Source: Agromyces larvae (lineage in GTDB: Bacteria; Actinomycetota; Actinomycetes; Actinomycetales; Microbacteriaceae). Taken from it: a stretch of DNA of 64,000 nucleotides. Shown here in pieces: positions 59,655 to 64,000 of this stretch. The stretch lies in contig NZ_CP094528.1 of the NCBI RefSeq assembly GCF_022811705.1, forward strand, positions 3,162,001 through 3,226,000. The letters run 5' to 3'. Each line of letters begins with the position of its first letter. Within the stretch, counting starts at the first letter, position 1. The notes beneath the pieces are model-generated. The model worked only from the letters and a program-made list of their open reading frames with translations, did not search any database and had not been told where the DNA came from. The position numbers and the translations under genes were made by a program.

Positions 59655-60944
59655 TCAGCGCCGCCCCGTGCGCTCCCGCACCGCGGGCGCGGCGAGGCCG
59701 GCCACCACGAGCAGCCCGAGCAGCACCAGCAGCGCGTTCAGGATGCCGAAATGCTCGCCGAGGAACCCGAGCACCGGCGGCCCCACCAGGAACGCGCAGT
59801 AGCCGATCATCGCCACGGCCGACACGCGCGCGGCCGACTCGGCGCGGTCGGGCACGTCGGCGGCGGCCGACATGCCGACCGGGAACCCCAGCGAACAGCC
59901 GGCGCCCCAGAGGATGGTGCCGACGACCAGCATCCACGGCTCGGTGCCGAAGATGAACAGGGCGAGCCCGCCAGCGCCGACCGCCGCGAGCACCCGGATC
60001 ACCGGCACCCGCCCGAACCGGTCGAGCACCGGCCCGCCGAGCACCCGCGACGCGGTCATCGCCACGGTGAACACGGTGAAGACCGCGGCCGCCGTCGTGG
60101 CATCCAGGTGGTGGCCGTCGACGACGGCGAGGGCGATCCAGTCGTTCGCGCTGCCCTCGGCGAACGACATGCCGAGCATGACCAGGCCGATGAGCCACAG
60201 TCGCAGATCGCCCCACACCCGCAGGCTCGCGCGCAGGCGCTCGCCGAACGTGCGGCGCGGCTGCGCGGCATCCGGTTCGCCATCGCCCTCGGGCGCATCG
60301 CCCAGCTCGGTGCGCACCGGAACGAAGCGCACCGCGATCACGACACCGATCGCGATGGCGATCGCGACCGCCAGCAGGTGCGGGAACACCGCGATCGACA
60401 GCGCGGATGCCCCGGCCGCGACGGCCGCGCCCGCGACCGTGCCGAAGCTGAAGAACGCGTGCATGAGCGGCATCACGGTGCGGCCGATCTCACGTTCGGC
60501 CTCGGCGCCCGAGACGTTCATGATCACATCGACGGCGCCGTTGCCGAACCCGAACAGCGCGAGGCCGACCACGACGAGCGGGATGGACGGCACGATCGAA
60601 CTGCCGATGCCGACCGACACCAGCCCGACCGACACGACCATGAGGGTCGAGGCCATGCCGATGCGCGGCCCGAAGCGAGCGAGCACGATGGGGGCGGCGA
60701 CCAGGCCGCCGATCGACGCGATCGACCCCGCGAGGATGACGAGCCCGACGCCCTGGGTCGACAGCTCGTTGAAGTCGCGCACGGCGGGGATGCGCGCGAC
60801 CCAGCTCGCCATGCTGAGCCCGCTGAGGAAGAAGACCGCGAACACGGCGTTGCGCCACGCGCGCAGCTCGCGCGTGGGGCGGGGCGGGCGGGCGCCGGGG
60901 TCGGTCACGTCCTTAACGGTATCGACGGATGCCTCGTGCGCCAT
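59655..60944 (-). CDS. MFS transporter (YbjJ-like)
   Basis: 429 residues, 12 predicted spans. [20 protein letters not shown] (helix 1), FGPRIGM and [17 protein letters not shown] (helix 4-5), then [12 protein letters not shown] after the central loop (~205-230). This layout fits YbjJ-type exporters of unknown substrate. Twin palindromic operators lie 50-80 bases upstream. Start at ATG 60944. Confidence 0.88.
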   Translation of the reverse strand: MAHEASVDTVKDVTDPGARPPRPTRELRAWRNAVFAVFFLSGLSMASWVARIPAVRDFNELSTQGVGLVILAGSIASIGGLVAAPIVLARFGPRIGMASTLMVVSVGLVSVGIGSSIVPSIPLVVVGLALFGFGNGAVDVIMNVSGAEAEREIGRTVMPLMHAFFSFGTVAGAAVAAGASALSIAVFPHLLAVAIAIAIGVVIAVRFVPVRTELGDAPEGDGEPDAAQPRRTFGERLRASLRVWGDLRLWLIGLVMLGMSFAEGSANDWIALAVVDGHHLDATTAAAVFTVFTVAMTASRVLGGPVLDRFGRVPVIRVLAAVGAGGLALFIFGTEPWMLVVGTILWGAGCSLGFPVGMSAAADVPDRAESAARVSAVAMIGYCAFLVGPPVLGFLGEHFGILNALLVLLGLLVVAGLAAPAVRERTGRR

Positions 60945-60996
60945 CGCGGTGCTCTCCTCGGGGTGTCCCGGGCCTCAGGGGGCCGGGAAGACGTTC

Positions 60997-61025
60997 TCGA
61001 ATCGATTCGACTCGAATCGATTCGA
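60997..61025. promoter_or_regulatory. Twin 14-bp palindromic operators upstream of the MFS gene
   Basis: TCGAATCGATTCGA occurs twice (60997-61010 and 61012-61025) with one C between. Each is a perfect palindrome, giving a 15-bp period and likely two repressor dimers on adjacent faces. No regulator gene adjoins. Confidence 0.65.
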
Positions 61026-61118
61026 GAGTAGCGGTCGGGGGCGCGCCGCGCAACCGCACGCGGCGCCGCGGGCCCCACCCCTGCCGCCGTTCCGTGCCGC
61101 GCAGGCCCAGCCCCGCCG

Positions 61119-61181
61119 CTGCGCCACTTCGGCGCCCTGCGCGCCACTCCAACTGGCGCACACCGCGCCGAAGTGGCGCAG
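61119..61181. repeat. Family P3 element
   Basis: 63 bp, CTGCGCCACTTCGGCG at one end and CGCCGAAGTGGCGCAG at the other, a perfect 16-bp pair. The inner hairpin differs from the 11078 copy. Confidence 0.88.
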
Positions 61182-61312
61182 TGCCGGGAGGTGGATGCGG
61201 GCATGCGCTGACTCGCCCCCGGCCGACTCCACCCCCGGCCGACTCTGCCCGCGGTCGGCTCTGCCCGCGCAGAACTCCGCCCGCGGCCGACTCCCCGCGA
61301 CGCAGCCCTCGG

Positions 61313-61375
61313 CTGCGCCAGTTCGGCGCCCTGCGCGCCACCCCACCTGGCGCAGACCGCGCGGAGGTGGCGCAG
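61313..61375. repeat. Family P3 element
   Basis: 63 bp, diverged from the 61119 copy at a few arm positions (CTGCGCCAGTTCGGCG, GAGGTGGCGCAG). Confidence 0.85.
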
Positions 61376-61510
61376 CCCCGGGAGGCGGACCCGGGCAGCC
61401 ACCACCTCTCCACCCGCGCCGATACGATGGCTGAGTCATCCGGCGCACCCACCGGACCATCGCATGAGCCGCCGCACCCAGTGGCTCGTGCACCAGCACA
61501 CGAGGTATCG

Positions 61511-62554
61511 ATGAAGGCCCTCTTCAAAGCCGCGCCCGGCGCGGGATTCGAGTTCGTCGACCGGCCCGAGCCGGTCACCGGCCCCGCCGACGTGAAGATC
61601 CGGGTGCTGCGCACCGGCATCTGCGGCACCGACCTGCACATCGACTCCTGGGACGACTGGGCCGCGTCGACCATCGCCGCGCCCCTCATCCCGGGCCACG
61701 AGTTCTCGGGTGAGGTCGTCGAGGTCGGCCCGCTCGTGCACGACGTCGCCGTGGGCGATCTGGTGTCGGGCGAGGGTCACATCGTCTGCGGCATGTGCCG
61801 CAACTGCCGCGCCGGCCGGCGGCAGATGTGCATCCGCACGCTCGGGGTCGGCGTGCAGCGCGACGGCGCGTTCGCCGAGTACATCGTGATCCCGGGCGAG
61901 AACGTGTGGGTGCATCACTCCCCGGTGGACCCCGAGGTCGGCGCGATCTTCGACCCGTTCGGCAACGCCGTGCACACGGCGCTCGCCTTCTCGGTCGTCG
62001 GCGAGGACGTGCTCGTCACCGGGTGCGGCCCCATCGGGCTCATGTCGATCGCGGTCGCCCGTCACGTGGGTGCGCGGTTCATCGTCGCCACGGATGTCTC
62101 GGAGGCGCGCCTGCGGCTCGCCCTCGAGATGGGCGCGGACGCGGTCGTGGATGTCTCGACCGAGCGCGTGCGCGAGGTGCAGCCGCGACTCGGCATGCGC
62201 GAGGGCTTCGACGTCGGGTTCGAGATGAGCGGGTCGGCGAAGGCGCTGCCCGAGATGATCGAGAACATGAACCACGGGGGGCGCATCGCGCTGCTCGGCC
62301 TGCCGAGCGAGGGGTTCGCGGTCGACTGGGGCAAGGTCGTGACCCACATGCTCACGATGAAGGGCATCTACGGGCGCGAGATGTTCGAGACCTGGAACTC
62401 GATGTCGGCGATGCTGCAGACCAGCGACGTGCTGCGCGAGCGCGTGGCATCCATCATCTCCGAGCGCTACCCGGCGCGTGAGTGGCGGGCCGCGTTCGAC
62501 GCCGCGCACTCGGCCGGGGTCGGCAAGATCATCCTCGACTGGACGGAGGTCTAG
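61511..62554 (+). CDS. tdh: L-threonine 3-dehydrogenase
   Basis: 347 residues, zinc-dependent MDR fold. Catalytic zinc ligands Cys38 (ICGTDLH), His63 and Glu64 (GHEFSGEV); structural zinc Cys93, Cys96, Cys99, Cys107. NAD site [12 protein letters not shown] (about 176-187). It oxidises threonine to 2-amino-3-ketobutyrate. The ATG at 61511 has GAGG seven bases upstream; an upstream in-frame ATG at 61427 lies inside the -10 box TACGAT. The kbl gene follows after three bases, confirming the assignment. Confidence 0.93.
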   Translation: MKALFKAAPGAGFEFVDRPEPVTGPADVKIRVLRTGICGTDLHIDSWDDWAASTIAAPLIPGHEFSGEVVEVGPLVHDVAVGDLVSGEGHIVCGMCRNCRAGRRQMCIRTLGVGVQRDGAFAEYIVIPGENVWVHHSPVDPEVGAIFDPFGNAVHTALAFSVVGEDVLVTGCGPIGLMSIAVARHVGARFIVATDVSEARLRLALEMGADAVVDVSTERVREVQPRLGMREGFDVGFEMSGSAKALPEMIENMNHGGRIALLGLPSEGFAVDWGKVVTHMLTMKGIYGREMFETWNSMSAMLQTSDVLRERVASIISERYPAREWRAAFDAAHSAGVGKIILDWTEV

Positions 62555-62556
62555 GC

Positions 62557-63756
62557 ATGTACGGAACCGTGCAGGCGCAACTGCGCGCCGAACTCGACGA
62601 GATCGAGGCGGCGGGGCTCACCAAGCGCGAGCGGGGCATCGAGGGGCCGCAGTCGTCGGAGGTGTCGGTCGCCGGCGTCGAGGTGCTGAACTTCTGCGCG
62701 AACAACTACCTCGGCCTCGCCGACGACCCGCGCATCGTCGCCGCCGCGCACCGCGGTCTCGACGAGTGGGGGTACGGCATGGCGAGCGTGCGCTTCATCT
62801 GCGGAACGCAGACCCAGCACCTCGAGCTCGAGCGCCGGGTCGCCGAGTTCCTCGGGTACGACGACGCGATCCTGTTCTCGTCGTGCTTCGATGCGAACGG
62901 CGGCGTGTTCGAGGTGCTGTTCGGCCCCGACGACGCGATCATCTCCGACGAGCTGAACCACGCGTCGATCATCGACGGCATCCGGCTGTCGAAGGCGCGC
63001 CGGTACCGGTACCGCAACCGGGACCTCGCCGACCTCGAGGCGCAGCTCGTCTCGGCGGCCGGCGCCCGGCGCCGCGTCATCGTGACCGACGGCGTCTTCT
63101 CGATGGACGGGTACTACGCTCCGCTCGCCGAGATCTGCGACCTCGCCGAGCGCTACGACGCGCTGGTGTTCGTCGACGATTCGCACGCCGTCGGCTTCGT
63201 GGGGCCGAACGGGCGCGGCACGCCCGAACTGCTCGGCGTCGAGGGGCGAGTCGACATCACGACCGGAACGTTCGGCAAAGCACTCGGCGGAGCATCCGGA
63301 GGGTACGTGGCCGCCCGACAGGAGATCGTCGACCTGCTGCGGCAGCGCGCCCGGCCCTATCTCTTCTCGAACACCCTCGCGCCCGCGATCGTCGCCGGAA
63401 CCCTGCAGGCGCTCTCGCTCCTGGCCGAATCGGGGGAGCTGCGCGTGCGGCTGGAGTCGAACGCGGCGTTGTTCCGCTCGCTCATGACCGACGCGGGCTT
63501 CGACCTGCTGCCCGGGTCGCACGCGATCGTGCCGGTGATGTTCGGCGACGCGGCGCTCACTGCCCGCATCGCCGACGCGCTGCAGGAGCGCGGGGTGTAC
63601 GTGACGGCGTTCTCGTTCCCGGTGGTGCCGCGGGGGGCGGCGCGGATCCGGGTGCAGCTCTCGGCCGCGCATTCGGAGGATGAGATCCGCCGCTGCGTCG
63701 CCGCGTTCGTCGCCGCGCGGGACGCGGTGGCCGACCCTTCACCGGTCGCCGACTGA
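62557..63756 (+). CDS. kbl: Glycine C-acetyltransferase (2-amino-3-ketobutyrate CoA ligase)
   Basis: 399 residues, fold-type I PLP enzyme. [16 protein letters not shown] start, [27 protein letters not shown], and PLP Lys241 in [11 protein letters not shown]. It converts 2-amino-3-ketobutyrate and CoA to glycine and acetyl-CoA. GGAGG at 62545-62549 sits inside the end of tdh, and the two are co-transcribed. Confidence 0.94.
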   Translation: MYGTVQAQLRAELDEIEAAGLTKRERGIEGPQSSEVSVAGVEVLNFCANNYLGLADDPRIVAAAHRGLDEWGYGMASVRFICGTQTQHLELERRVAEFLGYDDAILFSSCFDANGGVFEVLFGPDDAIISDELNHASIIDGIRLSKARRYRYRNRDLADLEAQLVSAAGARRRVIVTDGVFSMDGYYAPLAEICDLAERYDALVFVDDSHAVGFVGPNGRGTPELLGVEGRVDITTGTFGKALGGASGGYVAARQEIVDLLRQRARPYLFSNTLAPAIVAGTLQALSLLAESGELRVRLESNAALFRSLMTDAGFDLLPGSHAIVPVMFGDAALTARIADALQERGVYVTAFSFPVVPRGAARIRVQLSAAHSEDEIRRCVAAFVAARDAVADPSPVAD

Positions 63757-63760
63757 GGAT

Positions 63761-63860
63761 GCTCCGACATGTCGGTTCGCCGAGCCGGCACGCCGAGCCG
63801 ACACGCCGAACCGGGTGCGACTCGACGGCGCGTCGCGGCAGGTGCCCGACATTTCGGAGC
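63761..63860. repeat. Palindromic element, P5 type
   Basis: Outer arms GCTCCGACATGTCGG / CCGACATTTCGGAGC (one mismatch), 100 bp, spacer with GCCGACACGCCG. Between convergent kbl and SDR genes. Confidence 0.82.
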
Positions 63861-63886
63861 GAGCGAGGGACGGGATGGGGCAGGCG

Positions 63887-64000
63887 TCAGCGCCCGCGCT
63901 CCCCGACGCGCGCGGCGACCGACGGCGGCGCGAGCTTCGTGAGCCCGACGAGCACCCGATAGCGCAGCGACGGCACTGATACGGCTTTGCCGCGGGCGAC
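63887..64000 (-). CDS. Short-chain dehydrogenase C-terminus (truncated by window edge)
   Basis: The minus strand is open from the window end to a TGA at 63887-63889. It reads VARGKAVSVPSLRYRVLVGL, then TKLAPPSVAARVGERGR. The ARGKAVSVPSLRY pattern is the C-terminal segment of certain SDR-family NAD(P)-dependent oxidoreductases. The catalytic region is outside the window. Confidence 0.6.
   Translation of the reverse strand, partial: VARGKAVSVPSLRYRVLVGLTKLAPPSVAARVGERGR

Larger units (their letters stand above)
60945..61510. other. Intergenic region with operators, two P3 elements and the tdh promoter
   Basis: Besides the twin palindrome (60997-61025), two P3 elements and the GATACGAT -10 (about 61421-61428) I see no gene. 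Between the P3 copies (61200-61300) runs a CGGCCGACTC-rich stretch. Confidence 0.6.

Overview
The window is about 70% GC or more, its genes are tightly packed with ATGA, GTGA and TGATG overlaps, it carries the actinobacterial mismatch endonuclease NucS, and several genes look leaderless. Together with an IolR-type regulator and a Cgl0159-type aldolase this points to the chromosome of a high-GC actinobacterium, most likely a member of the Microbacteriaceae (Agromyces or Microbacterium-like). No rRNA, tRNA, prophage, integrase or transposase gene was seen.

Layout. 1-2.6 kb: the end of a berberine-type flavin oxidase, then a repeat-bracketed patch of gene remnants with a small ribbon-helix-helix gene. 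2.6-11 kb: an epimerase, a very large polytopic membrane protein, a NUC-type nuclease, a cation efflux protein and a hydroxyisobutyrate-dehydrogenase-like enzyme. 11-17.7 kb: a probable phage-defence island (divergent XRE regulator, two-gene adenine methyltransferase, nuclease-helicase, DUF3800 protein) lying between two identical 70-bp repeats. 18.7-35.6 kb: the metabolic core, an 8-gene sugar operon (IolE-like, Gfo/Idh/MocA, ABC importer with its own ATPase, PHP hydrolase, GH38 alpha-mannosidase), a GntR/IolR-like regulator, and the oppositely oriented iolC-aldolase-iolB-iolD operon. The inositol genes and the mannosidase/importer fit one pathway that takes up and breaks down a mannosylated inositol compound; that substrate is my inference.

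35.8-41.9 kb: an S9 oligopeptidase and the EfeUOB iron importer behind a DtxR-like box. 41.9-50.8 kb: a LysM lipoprotein, a MocR regulator, an MHS-type transporter, a PPOX-fold protein, two tiny genes, a LuxR-family ATPase regulator and a glutathione peroxidase. 51-59.5 kb: TetR, GNAT, PepT, a secreted M6 metalloprotease, a small lipoprotein, a HAD phosphatase, NucS and a DHFR-like reductase. 59.6-64 kb: an MFS exporter behind twin palindromes, the tdh-kbl threonine degradation pair, and the end of an SDR gene.

The most unusual property of the DNA is its repeat load. At least six families of 50-100 bp intergenic palindromes are present, plus a short dispersed repeat (core TTCGACAGGCTCAGGGA and its complement) that has multiplied inside coding sequences without stopping them, adding roughly 120 residues to IolB and shorter tails or insertions to FTR1, the S9 peptidase, the methyltransferase and the helicase. 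The hexamer GGATGC/GCATCC is also very common and appears to override normal codon choice.
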